Source: Pomacea canaliculata (Eukaryota > Mollusca > Gastropoda > Architaenioglossa > Ampullariidae). From it: 64,000 nt of DNA. The position numbers and the translations under genes were made by a program. The stretch's first letter is position 1, and each line of letters starts with the position of its first letter. Shown piece by piece: positions 22,666 through 35,345 of this stretch. The notes beneath the pieces were generated by a model. The model was not told the DNA's origin. It saw only the letters and a list, made by a program, of their open reading frames with translations, and searched no databases. The DNA lies in contig NC_037590.1 of NCBI RefSeq assembly GCF_003073045.1, positions 35,658,327 to 35,722,326 of the forward strand, in the 5' to 3' direction.

Positions 22666-25366
22666 TATTGATCAAAACATGCATAACAGCAACAGCAACA
22701 ACAACAACAACAACATCCTTGACACCAAGGACACATTGGCGGGGGGTTCATCTCGTAAAAGGTGTGACTTCATGGCATAGGTGTGTCCTAACCTTAGTCA
22801 AGTGAGAACTACCTCCTCCCGCCGCACAGGACATAGAGACAGGTAAAGGCGCCGTTTAACTTGTTCTGGCCCAGAGTGCCCCAGTGGCATTGCCATAGGA
22901 ACTGAACATAAGCCTTGAACAAAAACTTACAGTCAGATGACACCAGTGAGTGCATTTGACCAGGAGACTAGCGCGTGTACTGGGCGGCCTTTTCCACTCG
23001 GACATTGCCAGGTATGCCGGCATGACCAGGGACCCAAATGAAAACATTGTCCTTGTTGCGATGAAGGAGAGCGCATGAATCGTGTGAAGCTGAACCACGA
23101 GAGGTTGGTCGAAACAACTGGAAAGAAGAGTTTGGAGAGCAGAAAGCGAATCTGAAATGCTCAAGAAGAGTTGCTCCGAAGAGAGGTTAACGTGCTGCAA
23201 GGCTAGCAACTGGCGTGAAGTTCCGCAGAGAAAATAGAGCAGCCATCCGCGTCGGACTGAAGAGGCCAGTTGCGGCTGGCTAAACGGAACCTACCATATA
23301 CATTATCATCAGAAACGGATTTAGACAAAGACAGTTTGAAACCATTATTACACACGACGATTTGAAGGATCCAGTAAGTTTTCGGAACATGACATGTCGT
23401 TATTGCGCAATGTATTGTAAGACGTGTAGACCATTATTGCCGATAGTTTACAGTAAGTGGTACGGTAAACCACAGTCTCTTTCAACGATTTAATTAATTA
23501 TAGAGAAGGCTGCAACTAGACACGAGAAAACTCTGCTGACAAATTAGATCATCTGCTATGAAGTCGGTATATGAAAAACGTTAGCAATCTATTTTGAGTT
23601 GAAATCATGTCTGATCGTGAACTATTTTTTGGAAACACACCTCTTTACCATCTGGGACATTTCAGCGAGTTATCTAGCATATAACGAAACTCAATCTCAA
23701 CTCCAAGATATTAAAGGATGGCTTTGAGCCAAATGAGAAAGAAACTAGACCAACTTTGTTCGCTGATCCTTCAAAACCAGGTTCGGATTTGGAAAAATGA
23801 CACACGTCTTAAGTCATGTCTTAACAGCGGCAAACTAAAAGCTTTGCCATCTTAATATGACTTATGGTATTACATCACACGACACAACAGAATTGACAGA
23901 ACACGTAAAGCTATCGTAGTTATTCCTCCCTTGTCTATAAAAATGGTGGAGATCTCGCTGTAGCCCCGTATAACTCGTGGAAGTGTGAGTGAGGGAAAGA
24001 CAGTTTCGGTGAGAGTGCTATTTTTTTAACACTTCTTCCCTACCAGCTGTATTCCATATTGATGGTCTTGGAATATACAGTTCTGAGAGCCCGGGCGTGT
24101 GATGAGATTCCGTACTATACAAACATCTTACTTTTATCTATAATTACTACTATATTTCCAAAAAGTCTTTACATGTAAAGCAGCCTTGATGATGGATGGA
24201 TGGATGATGGATCTACACTATGCACATACCATGATAAGCTCCTGGAGTCCCTAAGCTGGGATTGTGGTGAAGAATGGACCAGTAAAACTCATCAGGGCTG
24301 TACACGTGACGGGTCCAGTTCAGCAGCGCCTTGGCGTGCTCGTCATGCAAGACGAAGTGGACAAAGTCCCGCGAGAAGACGCCATAGGCGCTGCCCTTGA
24401 CAACTGTGGCGTTATAAGGGGGTGGCTCCAGCCGCTCTTTAGTTCTGACAATCATCTTACGCTGGGTTTTCGGGTCCCATTTGTACACATGCTTGAGGGT
24501 GAAGCGCTCCTCGAGGACTTGAAAGGCCGTGATTCCCTCGACGTCGTTGGAGCCGTTGTAGATGGTGAGGATCTTGACTAGCTCGGCGTTAGTCTTGAGG
24601 GGGAACTGTTGGCTGGGCAGATTGATGAGGTAGCGCCAAGGAATTTTTGAGTTTGTTTTCACGCCTTGCTTCTCGGCTTTCCACGTCATGTGGTCCTGCA
24701 TGCAGTTGATGTCGGCCTGAAGACGCGTAAAGCCACTGTAGGTAATATTTTCTCGTTTCGATGTCAGGAAAACGTTGTCCAGGCAGTTGGCCAATGCTGC
24801 CGTGGCCTTGTACACAGAGGCATTTGCGTAGCCATCCACGTGCAGGCAGTACACGTTGTGTGGTCGATAGATGGCGCGCAGCAGCATGTGAAGCTGGTCC
24901 ACATCCTTGTACAGGAGAACGTTGAAGGCCAGGGGAAAGTCAAGCTCTTCTTTACTCACCTGGCCATAACGTTCGTATCCGAAGCGTTTTCTAAAGTTTT
25001 CACAGTTGGACGTCAGACGTATAAAATCTTCGTCCCAAATACGTGGCACAGAGTTTTCGCCGAAGTCTTTGGAGGACAACGGAAATCCTTCTATGGCACG
25101 TACACAGTCGTAATTTTGTAAACCTCTTAAACCCACATCGTCAGCTGAGACGAAACGAATTGGGTCTTTGACAGTGACTGAAGGTTTCTTGCTTACAATT
25201 TCTCCTCCCAACTGGGGATAAGAGGTCTGAAGTTGAGAATGTTCTCCCCAATCTTGCTCTGCACCCGTGGCTCTTGGTCTGACGAGAGACGCAGGAGGCG
25301 AATGCAGACGACAAGGAAGATAACCAGCACGATCCAGTTTTTCCATCTCAAGCACTTGCGGTACAT
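22141..25366 (-). CDS. GCNT: Core-2/I-branching beta-1,6-N-acetylglucosaminyltransferase (GCNT family)
   Basis: Golgi type II glycosyltransferase of CAZy family GT14, which adds GlcNAc in beta-1,6 linkage to O-glycans or polylactosamine. Coding exons: 24230-25366 and 22141-22436, joined across a 1.8-kb intron (phase 1). The signal anchor is MYRKCLRWKNWIVLVIFLVV, starting at 25366, and a 5' UTR acceptor (ttgcag) lies just upstream. The catalytic domain shows FPLAFNVLLYKDVDQLHMLL, LLRAIYRPHNVYCLHVD, GFTRLQADINCMQDH, WRYLINLPSQQFPLKTNAEL, GSAYGVFSRDFVHFVLHDE and HVYSPDEFYWSI. The SPDE Glu is the catalytic base by my recollection of C2GnT1. The last exon gives CIFGVGDLP, LFANKFYMD and CLDQWLYNKT, with the conserved C-terminal cysteines. 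Anchor and catalytic domain are in different frames: one base is missing near 25196-25205 (see findings). About 477 residues if corrected. Assignment to a particular GCNT member is not possible. Confidence 0.9.
22684..22715. repeat. (AAC/AGC)n microsatellite
   Basis: Trinucleotide run of CAGCAACAACAAC type in the GCNT intron, directly after the end of duplication copy B. Confidence 0.9.
22850..23285 (-). mobile_element. Degraded LINE fragment with RNase H domain
   Basis: Minus-strand translation in shifting frames gives CSIFSAELHA, SDSLSALQTLL, FDQPLVVQLHTIHALSFI and, in another frame, FHLGPWSCRHTWQCP-like sequence. These correspond to the RNase H domain of Jockey/R1/I-type non-LTR elements, where F.DS.SALQ.L is followed by WVPGH.GIPGNE. 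It lies in the GCNT intron, sense to the gene, and is clearly inactive. Confidence 0.75.
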
Positions 25367-25384
25367 GCCTGCAACATGTGACAT

Positions 25385-28300
25385 CCGACAGGAGAGATTA
25401 GTGCGTAGACTTGCAATGTATGCTTCATGTGGTGTCAGTGGTAGATTAGAGAATTCAATTATATTAAATTTTAGGCTAGTAGTTATAGGGAATAAACCTT
25501 TGGAATGACGGTTTAAATACTTTTATTAATTTAACACAATCATTTTCCTATCTACTTCCATGTTTCTCTATATTGCATTACCACGCTGTTTCATCGAAGT
25601 AAAAAAAATAATCAGTGGTGACGACAGCGAAAATATGAAGCGCAATGAACTCGTCTTTGTGGGCAAGAAAACTTCTCTCTATTCTTATTATTCCATTTCT
25701 TCCTTGCGACACTAGAGAGGAAAGCTGTAAAAAGTGATGAATGTTTATGACAGAACTTAATCAAAACACATGAGCAGAAGTAGACATTTGATAAGACATA
25801 CATTTGGAGAAAAAAAACTCCCCGGGTTTCCATAATATTCGTGTGGGAAACTACACTTCTCACTGTAAAGTGCTCATTAATTTTAACCAAAAGCTTTGCT
25901 CTTACGTACAGCCAAACAAGCTTGGCCAGATGTTGTTTCTACAGAAATGGGGTTTATATTCAAAAAGTATTTTCAATAACAGGCACATCACCAATGTCTT
26001 TTTTCACGGCTGGTTCATCAACATTATCAGTCTCCTCCTCACTAGATGCCCCACCACTGCTGTCCTTGTCTATATATTTTCTTTTCTAATTTAAAAAAAA
26101 AACACATGCATTAACTAGTAGGGGTACCGCTCAAGCAGTAAATCAATTAGTAACCTGAAGTTTCAAAATAAAAAGCCCATAATCGACATTACCTGACCAC
26201 CTGCCACGAGGCAGGTGTATACACAGCTTCCGGTTTAGTCCCACTCATTGTTTAGGCTCACCGAGCCAGACAGCTGTCCACCGATACACGTCCGTGGTGA
26301 AACCATTGATAGCTAAGAACAACAACTGAAAGACCCACCTGAATAATCTACAGCTTTGCAGAAGACATTAGTCATCAAAAAGTAAAGAATAGATCACAGT
26401 ACAGTATATGTCCTGTATTTCTAACAACGGTATTGACTGCTTTGTCTTGCAGCCTGTACCTTCCTCCACTTCGCAACTGGATGACTTGAATATTACAAAT
26501 GACGGAGGATGTACTCTAGAGAACATGACCCATGCGTGTGACACAAGGACCTAGAAAGTACTACACACTAGAGTAACTAGACTAATCAGCGCTCTGTGAA
26601 GTGTAATTGATAAATCATCTCAGGTTTGCTGTCAGCGCCACCTGCCGCTGGACTCATGGCGCAGGTGTGTTAGACGCAGACTTTACACACCTGGCGAACA
26701 GGATCGCGTTTGCTTGTCCACATGCACGCGCACGATCGTATATTATGAATGTTAGTTTTGTATCTTTCCGAAAAGCTGGGAAGCGCATTTCACAAAACTT
26801 AACTGGACGTAAGCAATAAATACAAATAAATAAAGAGAAAATATCATAGAGAAAGTGGGGTGAGGTATGTGTGAAGGTGCGCGCATGTAAGCGTGTGTGC
26901 CTGACGTTAATTGTATAGTACTGAAATAGGTAAATAAAACATTGCACTTTGGTGTACATTCGTATGAGTGTAGGACAGACATTTTGCTTACGTTTCTTCA
27001 GTTTGTGGGAAACCCCTTTGTTTGCCAAAAAAATTCTTGTAGTTGACAGCTAATCATTCTGTGTATGCCGTCTAACAACATAGAATGTATGTAGGAACGA
27101 ATTTGTGGAATAAAATTTTCACACATTAAGTTCTTTGTTTGTTTGTTTGTTTGTTTGTTTGTCTGCTATCACGCATTCGGATATACATAGCTAAATAATG
27201 GTGAAGGTACCTGGCATGATGACTGTGCCCCAGTCTGGGCTAAATTTTAAAAACATTCTCAGACTGTGTATGTCAGTTTTTAATCTACAGAGATTTTCAT
27301 ATTTTTAAAATCGTGAGCAAAACTGATTTTTTATGTGCAAAATAACAAAGATTTTTATTATCATTATTTACCAATAATCATGAGTGAATTATTATTTATG
27401 CTGAATACAAAGCGGTTTAAGTTACACTAAAAGGAAAGTAGAATTACTTCATCCCCACCGCTTGCTCGGGAGGCCTTCTATCCTTACAAACAAACCCACA
27501 AACTCAAAGAAATAAACATAAAACCCAAACAAAAATTCTACGACACACATAAATCAACTGAGTCACAGCACTAATCCTTATCGATATCATAAGCTGTAAA
27601 TGTCCCACGACCGTAGGACGACCTTCCCTGTTCGAAGATGTGAAAACCAGCTCATAATACCCAATGTTTTTATGTTATTTAAAGTACATAGATGGAAGGT
27701 GCTGCCCGCGTGTAAAACACACCCAACCTTCCCCGGCCCTCCCCATCCCCCACCCCATCACAAACACACAATGGGTTGAAGAGCTAACGAAACTGATTGT
27801 TGGTCTCATAACAATAACAGAAGATCCTGTTCTTTTTAAACTTTTCCAGACCTGTCCCAAAGCCTGTCCTCAGTGACCTATTGAAAAAAGGAAAAAACAA
27901 ATGGTCGTTTACAAAAAGTTCAACGTATACGTAGTTCGCCCTCCTGACACTGTAACAGAAGCTTTGTTTTCAGACCACGCAATAAACCATGTTCTCGATG
28001 TCTCTCATGGTTACTATACCGGATACAGTTTCCTCGCTTTGACAATAAAATCCTTTCTTTGTTACTATTTTCAGATTAATGACACCGATGTACCCAGAGA
28101 ACACAGTTAGCCCTTTGTCATGATGAGCATTTGCGAAACTGTAGTCTTAAGACACTTTTTTAATAGATCTTTTCTCCGATGGCTGTGCCCAAAGCTTCCT
28201 TTCACTTAACTTCGGTTCAACATCTGCAATTTCGTTTATGAACAGACTTGAATTGTGCTGTGACCAAGCGTGAGTTCAAAAACGAACTTATTTTCAGTGT

Positions 28301-28454
28301 TCGATCAGGCCAGATGTGAGCTGTCAAGAACAGGAAGGGTTGTCATCCTCGAGAACAGGCTATGTTACACCCCAGGCGGAAGACAAGAGCTGTCCCTCCT
28401 TTAAAAATGTCAACAATTTTAAACGTAAAGGTAGTCCCGTTACGTGACAGTCGT
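25385..28454. other. Intergenic DNA upstream of the GCNT-type gene
   Basis: The GCNT promoter and untranslated exon must lie in the first part, but no site can be fixed. A (TTTG)n run is at 27134-27162 and a diverged repeat-family copy at 26195-26302. Open frames (up to 124 codons near 26.9 kb) show no known domain. Confidence 0.5.
26195..26302 (-). repeat. Dispersed repeat family, diverged copy
   Basis: On the minus strand: CACGGACGTGTATCGGTGGAC, then GGCTCGGTGAGCC, TAAACAATGAGTGGGACTAA and ACCGGAAGCTGTG. The order of blocks is the same as in the copies at 35.1 and 37.0 kb, with many substitutions, so it is probably an older copy or a sister subfamily. Confidence 0.6.
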
Positions 28455-28489
28455 TTGGAGAATAAGAATACTTAACTTATCTGAGAGAG

Positions 28490-28665
28490 GGGATCAGCAT
28501 TTGTGTGACTGAGAGCAGTGCACATCTTTCCATCGCTGCCTTGATGCGGAGTCAGATACTTAGTTCCATACACAGGTTAACAGGGAGGAGTACGCTACGC
28601 CAGACGGGTATTGAACCGGGTAGTGTGCTGCTTTGAGCTTTGCATGTAGTCACCCTGTTATCCTC
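28490..28665 (-). repeat. tRNA-derived SINE, diverged
   Basis: Read on the minus strand, a tRNA-like head ends in GGTTCAATACCC (polymerase III B-box type). A body follows with CTGACTCCGCATCAAGGCAG, matching the SINE at 41,530-42,150 in block order. Confidence 0.65.
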
Positions 28666-28668
28666 TTT

Positions 28669-31600
28669 TCAGCTCTCTTGTAAACATATACAACAATTCT
28701 CCTCGGATGCAGAGAAATTTGAGATTTTTTCGTAGGCAACGTAAAAAGTAGTTTTTCCCCCCAGAGTGTTCACACAACCGGAAAATGATGAATGAGGTAT
28801 GTCATCCTCACACAACCAGCAAAGACGGATGAGTTTATGTCGTAGTTTGTGAAACATGCCTGCGGCCGACATGAAACCTTCAGGCTTGCATTCTTCACCA
28901 AAAGAGAGACGAATGGCCGTGGGTGGACCCAGGACAAGGACTCGTCTCTCCGCAATTATCAATAGAGTCTTGTTGTAGCTTGTAGCAAAGTCCATCACCG
29001 TGCTTTGTTGTATGTGTGTGTGAGAGAGAGAGAAGCATAGGTCCCGAGACAGATGAGCACATCGACCTTTATGGGGCTCAAGAATTATTAAATTTTGCTT
29101 GTCTTTTAGGTTTTTCCAATTAGCCAATTAGCATTATGCTAAATTGATTGCTATTACCTCCATTTAATAACGCAATATCGACCATGGGCCGAACAAGAGA
29201 GTAATTAAACACTACACTGGCTCAACATTACTACATAAATTTCCACCATTCCTATCTCGGTCAAAACAAATAGAGGAAAAATGAATTAAAGATTTTAAAG
29301 CTACTGCTGCTGCTGCTGCTGCTGGTGCTGCTGGTGGTGGTGGTGGTGGTTGTGGTGGTGAAAGGGCACGTACAGCAAAGAACATAAATTATTCCTTTCA
29401 TAAATTAAAACAAGCGATCCAAACGTGCTGCAACAAACAAAGGCTCCTCTTTTTCTATTTCTTTTAGTAAATTAGAAAATCAGCAACAGTGTCAGTGATG
29501 GACTATTTTGCATAGTAGGCAAAGGACAAACTAAATCTCTTCCCCACAAAAAAGGGTTTGTTATGATTTTTAAATTTAAGTTGAAAATCTTTTCTTGCGC
29601 TTTGTTTTGCCACCAAAGACTGACGACTGGAGTGTTAAAAACGCGAGCGACAAATAAACAAACGACTTGCAACAGCACTCGAAGGTCCCTACCGTTTCTA
29701 TTTCTATGAATGGATACACACACAGTAACACATAAGCACACAAACCCAAGAATGTGAAAATGTGAACGTCCACATAAATGGTTTGAGCGAGCGGCCACGC
29801 CTCAGCACACACAGAAGTGGAAAAAAAACCTGAGTCGTCCTTTCTTCTGTCTAAAACACCCATTCCCTCCCCACCCCACCTTGTCTAAAACTGAAACGTC
29901 TTTACCAATGTTGTCCACACCACAGATTTCTGAGTGGGTTGGCATGGGAAGTGACAGGCCTGGGGCTCTTTAAAGCTGAAAACTCTACCATACCCCTGAT
30001 CTGCCAAAGAAGAATAAATTATGGTGTCTCTGACCAATCTGCCTGACCGTCCATCACGTTGAGAAACCCAACCCTCATAAACATTCACAACCACTTCTTC
30101 ACAAAGATATAAAAAAAAACTTGCAAAAGGTTTCGTGTTGTAAGATTCGGTACTAACCATCACAGCACCGGCATTGGCTACCTTGGTCACTGGGAGCCAT
30201 CTTTAACCCAGCATGGGACCTGTCCAAGTCAGTGAAGACAGTCTGCTGCGTGGTTGCCATCGTGGTAGAATGTCGGCTCCATGACCGTAGTTCACTTATG
30301 TAGCTATAGGGTGGCCCACAGTTCAGCGAAGCAGATGTTTAGTGAAATGTTTACCCAGTGAGCCAACGATCGAGAACAGCCCGTGGTATCTAGATATTAT
30401 CAATCCTGTGAAAGTTGATCAAGGGCTGTTTACATGGTCGTTTGTGGTAAATGGATGAGCAGATGCAGATGGATAATCCACTGCCTTTCCACTTTAAAGA
30501 GAAGATTGGCACAATACTTATTGAACTTGCGTTTCCAACGTAGCACTTCCACAATGTAAATCACACCTGTTTCCAGCGCCGCCCGTCGGGTTTTTTTTTT
30601 TTCTCTGGTTTCCACCCCTTTCCTCTCCCCTCAAAGTGAGAAATCACCTCTGTTTGGATGGAAAGACTTTACCCCGCCAAAACAACCGGTTAGCCAACCA
30701 ACGTGTCTGCACCCCGCAGGGCGAGAGGTCATTCTTCCCCATATGTCGACTGCGGGAGAAATACTATTGTGCCGTGTAGATTTTTTTCCCCCGTTGTCAG
30801 GTGGCTCACCTACCTGGAAACGCGATCCAGGGTGCAACGCAGCCCCGATACTGTAGATTGGGGTGGGCCGTGGGCAAAGTCAGGCCTAAAAAGTGCACGT
30901 GTTTAGCTAACAGCCCCTTTTAATTGCTTACATCATTCTTCTCGCTCTCCACAGTTCAACAAACTCGTCACAGACCTGTAAGATTCTAGGGAACATAACT
31001 TTCTGCTTTTAAAGGACAAACTTCTACTCTACTGTCGCGCATAAAAGAATGGGGCGGAGTCGGGGCGAGGGAGGTAAGGGTGGACCAGATCAAAGCGATT
31101 AGCAAAGCATGATTACTGCTGCAACCAGCATCTCGTATGCTGCTCCCCTCCCTCTACCCGGCTAAAGACGTGGGCGGAAAATAACATTCTGAATGACTGG
31201 GAAGTGAAGGGCATGAGGAAAATGAAACATAGTACCAATAAGGAACTACAAGAAGATATTGCAAACAATCGTAACAACGTGTAGTGCGAGTTTTAAGGTC
31301 GCCATAAATAACGGGTGTCAAGCGGCAGTCCCACAACCAGCGTCATAAAAACATGTTTGCCCTGCTTACTCTTCCACACCGCCACTCCGCCATTCCCTAC
31401 CCCTTCCCATAGGCCTGGGAATACCTCGATCTCTCCTGTCTTCAATTCGAAATCAACAAAACTAATGCTTTGATATTTTTCCAATAAAATTCTTAAATAA
31501 AAAGTAATCAAACGACATTATCAAGAATCGCACGGACTGACACTGGGCCCTGTATACAGCCCGCGATCCTGGGTACAACAGCCACCACACTTACTCTCAT

Positions 31601-33459
31601 CTATAGTCAGGCCTGTGTGTGTGTGGGTGGGCGTGCGTGCGTAGGAGAGATGCACACAGATGTGAGAGAGATGTCCTTGTAGCCTTTTCAAAATGATGGA
31701 ATTGTAACAATGCGTTTGCTTATACGTCTCTATGGGTGAAATAATAAAAATACGGATCACTCACCAAGTCCTTCCGAACACAAATCACCAAAACCGATAA
31801 CCTTTCTCGGTCACGTGCACGCCTCCAATGGCGGTAAGTGATAGTATTCTATTATCAGCGCCCATCCACCCTCATCCGCTGACAGACGCGCTGATGGCAA
31901 GCGAAAACAAGCTGGAGAGGCGACGGGCCGTCCAAGGTTGATGGCTAACGACGTACCAGCTCCACGCAGTCTTCGTGTTATAGGACTGCCAGTTGCCAGG
32001 GAAACCTTGCAGACAGAGGAGATCGATGCTACACCCTGTGACGTCAGATGCAAGCACTGCGGAGAGCGTGAGCAGTGCGTGCTGCATGCCTTGACACAGC
32101 GACCTTTGACCTCCAGCACTGCAGCGTCCTGTAGGTCGATCCCTGAGCTGTTTGCTTCCTGTTACAACCCTCGTTATCAATAAATGTCTTCATTAATTAT
32201 AGCGTTGCCAATAGCCATGGCGCTGGTGTCGCCGCGAGCACCTGTACACTTGACACTTTCCGATGCCTCGACATCGAGAAGCGGATTCGACGCTCAAAGC
32301 TTTTCTCAAAAACACTTCCCGGTGTATAATAAAGCTTTTTACAATGATGATTGGCAGTTGTCTGTGTCTGTTCAATGGCCAGGACGTGCTCTGGCTTGTC
32401 CGTTAAGAACAAAGTTAATGGGTTTTATTTGTAATGCTTTGCTAGTATGTAACCGGCTGTCTCCACTACTTCACTGCTCGCAATATTTATTATTAAAGCA
32501 TCAAGGGGGATATCTGCTCCGAGCGATTTCGGAGACTGGGAGAAAGTGTTGGAGTGACACTGAGAAGACATTTCACAAAAAAAGAGTGACAGAACGTGCG
32601 AACAGAGGTACCAGGTACAATCCAGAGAGGAGCTGCGAAGATTGAACAGGAGTAGTTCCGTTAATGAACTGCTTTTAATGAACAATATAATAGGGATATC
32701 TTACGGGTTTTAGGTATTCCTTGAAATGAGGACCATACCTCATGGTCCTGTCATGTGGTAGTATAGTTGGCTAAGAGCAAGATTTTCCAGGATTTAGGAC
32801 AAGAAAGGAAGGTTTGAGACAGGGCAATAGCTTTATATAAGTCGTTGCGGTCGAGGCGCCGGGTGACTATGACATGCTTAATTGAAGAAGTTACCGTGCC
32901 GGTCAACAAAAGTGGTTGACATGACGACAGAATCAGCAGATAAGACATTCGTGTTACAGGTGGGTGGAAACAGATTACGGAGTAAGAATTTCTTTGGAGA
33001 CTGCATTATGACTGGGTACCAGGTGCAATCTCAATAAAACTCAAAGGAAGAAAGCGTTGCTAGAAGTGTCAGCAAATGTTGCCAGTCCGCTCTGATGCTA
33101 TTAGTCTTCTTCATAAAGTATTCATAGAAGTCATCTGACATCCGTTCAAGTGTAGCGGTTTTCGGTAAAAAAAACCTAAAGTGTTTGCTTAGTACCCTCT
33201 ATGCTGCAGCCCCCTTTATTTTCGTTATTTGCATTGACTCTCAGAGGGGCACCGTTTCTTTTTGGCGTCAATCACCTTTGATGTGAGCCAAGGTGCGGAG
33301 GGACGGTTGGTGACGTGATAAGAAGTAATTCTCCTTTAAAGCGTTAACTGCAAACTGAGACAGGTGCATATAATCCATACTTCAAATCTTAGTCTAAATC
33401 GGAAATACCAGCCCTGCAGGTAAAGCTAATAGAACGAACGGTGTTTTTTGTTCGTTTTT
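28669..33459. other. Gene-poor stretch with short unassigned open frames
   Basis: Open frames of 152 codons (28669-29127, minus) and 153 codons (32184-32645, plus) are the longest, but neither has a recognised domain, splice support or conserved motif, so I do not call genes. A CTG/GGT microsatellite sits at 29304-29360 and a TGACGTCA-like site near 32,040. Confidence 0.45.
29304..29360. repeat. (CTG)n to (GGT)n compound microsatellite
   Basis: Seven to eight CTG units grade into GGT/TGG units. No open frame or gene context suggests it is translated. Confidence 0.9.
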
Positions 33460-33600
33460 AAGGGTCGTTGAGTGGAAAGAGGGAAGGGTTGGGGACCAGC
33501 TTTTTGTGACAGTAGTGCTCCTTTCCTTTCCCTCTCGCTATTTCGCCTTTCTTCCAACCCTCTCTGGACAAAGATACCCATTCTCGGATTTCTACAGCCA
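33460..33600 (-). repeat. SINE 3' part
   Basis: Minus-strand blocks GAATGGGTATCTTTGTCC, GGGTTGGAAGAAAGGC, GCGAGAGGGAAAGG, GAGCAC and AAAGCTGGTCCCCAACCC match the 3' body of the SINE at 41,530-42,150. The tRNA-like head is not visible. Confidence 0.6.
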
Positions 33601-34439
33601 GGCCAAACGATACTAGGAAGTGGTCTGACAGTAACCCAAATTTCTAGCAGAGATATTTTATTTGGAACACATTTATCTTTCACACACAATCAGCCAGTTG
33701 ATGATGGATAGATTTTTACTTGATTCCCTATGTGCAAATGTACATTTATACTTAATCATTACAGCGACATTGTGTGCAGGAACACCAAAAATAAATTATT
33801 TTACCCTTGCACGCCGTTTAACAGTCTGATAAATTACATTCTCGCTGATCTCCCTGGCTTTATTTCTCTGAAACCGTGAGTCAGAAGTGTTAGGCAAAAC
33901 CGAAAACACCAACAGGTTTTAAACTCTTTTAACTCTTCTCCTATAGAGCTTTAACCAGGGTACTGGACGTTTGGCAATAGCAGGAACGCATATTGAAGTA
34001 CCGTCTACCTCGCAAAATGTTCCGAATTTGGGACATCTCATTACGACTGGAGGACTTTAAACAGCCTGGGGTAGTCCTGCCCACCGTTCAGGCTCTTCTA
34101 CCTGTCACTTTACACACCATAATTATTTTTTGAGCGACGTCCCTCCACCTACCCTTTTCACCTAAAGAAATGTATGCTATACATGCACACAAAATGTAAA
34201 TATACTGCTCAGAACAATGGAAAGGCCAGTTGCATAGTCAATCACTGTTTCGTGCCAGGAAACACAAACAGTAACATTGAATCAAAACATTTATTTATTT
34301 ATTTATTGAATGAAATATCAGCAAATTTCATTGAAGCAAATCATCCTTTCAACAAAAAGAATTTGAGCTTGGACTGACATAGCCAAATTTTTCAAAATTC
34401 AGATACGTGATAGAGAAAAAGAAAGTCGATTTCGTGATT

Positions 34440-34935
34440 ATCCACTATTGGCGTGAACACAGGCAAGACACCGTTGTCTCATGGATTAAACCAATGTTCT
34501 CAGAGTCCTTTGAGGAACTGCCTGCCACTCTTGCTGAAAAAAAATCGTAAGTTGATTGAGGTCAACTGCTGCGAGGGTGGGGGGTGTTGGGTCGAAGTCA
34601 CTGGTCCACATACCCCTCCTGTCATATTGCCTTGCACCAGGTAAAGGGGAGTTTTGTAGGTCGTCCCCATCCCACCCCACACCACGATGGATCTACCACC
34701 ATAGCAATCACGCTGTACCACAGCGCGATCGTGTTAACGCTCAGCCTGTCGTCTCCAGACGAGGATTCGGACATCGTGGAAATACTTGGCAAAGTGAGAT
34801 TCATCAGATTTGACTGATGGAGTCCTACCCAAGCAAGACGAGCAGCGCGATGTGCAGGTGTCAGGACAGGGCGGAAAGCGGGTCGCCTTGGCCGAAAATT
34901 GCTCTCCCAAAGCTTGGTCACTAACAAATATGTTG
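34440..34935 (-). mobile_element. Tc1/mariner-like transposase relic
   Basis: Minus-strand translation in three frames gives RPRRPAFRPVLTPAHRAARL followed by AWV, then VVWGGMGTTYKTPLYLVQGN, then PPTLA, LTIFFQQEWQAVPQRTLRTLV. These correspond to the middle and end of a Tc1-like transposase: LTP.HRAARL, the VWGGI region, and QQEW..LPQ...R.LV.SMRRRC. The segment between the VWGG block and the tail, which would carry catalytic acids, is deleted, and frameshifts are present. Terminal repeats were not found. Confidence 0.75.
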
Positions 34936-35094
34936 GAGGCTACTTACAGCTGTCTGATGAGTGTTCTGGCAGTGGCTGTTCTCTTAGAGCCGACAAAACA
35001 ATGAAATTGTCTCGTAGTTGATCCCAGGCGTCCAGGGTGTCTTCGCTTCCCGTTGCATTGTAGCGACCTCGAAGAGTTTGAATGACAGAGTGAG

Positions 35095-35345
35095 CATGGA
35101 CGTGTATTTATGGACTGATGTCTGTATGCAGAGACTCACTCTTGGCCTCTAGCGAAGTGATCCGCTGTTAGTCTCGGCGAGCCGTAACAAAGAATGTGAA
35201 TAAACCGGAAGCTATGTCGTCTAACGCCTCGTTTTAGTAGTTAATCTCAAATGTGAATAAACCGGAAGCTATGTCGTCTCATGCCTCGTTTTAGCAGTTA
35301 ACTGGAAAAAAATCGCCTGCCAGCAGTCCATGGATATTAGTTCGT
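35095..35345 (+). repeat. Dispersed repeat family copy 2 with internal tandem duplication
   Basis: Runs from CATGGACGTGTATTTATGG to GGATATTAGTTCGT. A 57-bp module is present twice in tandem: 35193-35249 and 35250-35306, each starting AATGTGAATAAACCGGAAGC. Copy 1 has one module and copy 3 has two. The outer block GTCTCGGCGAGCCGTAAC is conserved in all copies. No coding capacity. Confidence 0.85.

Noticed and set aside
24666..25121. 151-codon plus-strand frame inside the GCNT exon
   Set aside because: Antisense shadow of the conserved catalytic domain.
28669..29127. 152-codon open frame on the minus strand
   Set aside because: Includes translated (GA)n and other low-complexity sequence; no domain or homologue recognised.
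29304..29360. Trinucleotide array considered as a coding polyglutamine or as CRISPR-like repeats
   Set aside because: No gene frame surrounds it and it is a plain microsatellite; no repeat-spacer array exists in the window.
32184..32645. 153-codon open frame on the plus strand starting with a hydrophobic stretch
   Set aside because: No known domain, no splice or poly(A) context that singles it out, and the hydrophobic start is short. In 64 kb a few frames of this length are expected by chance.
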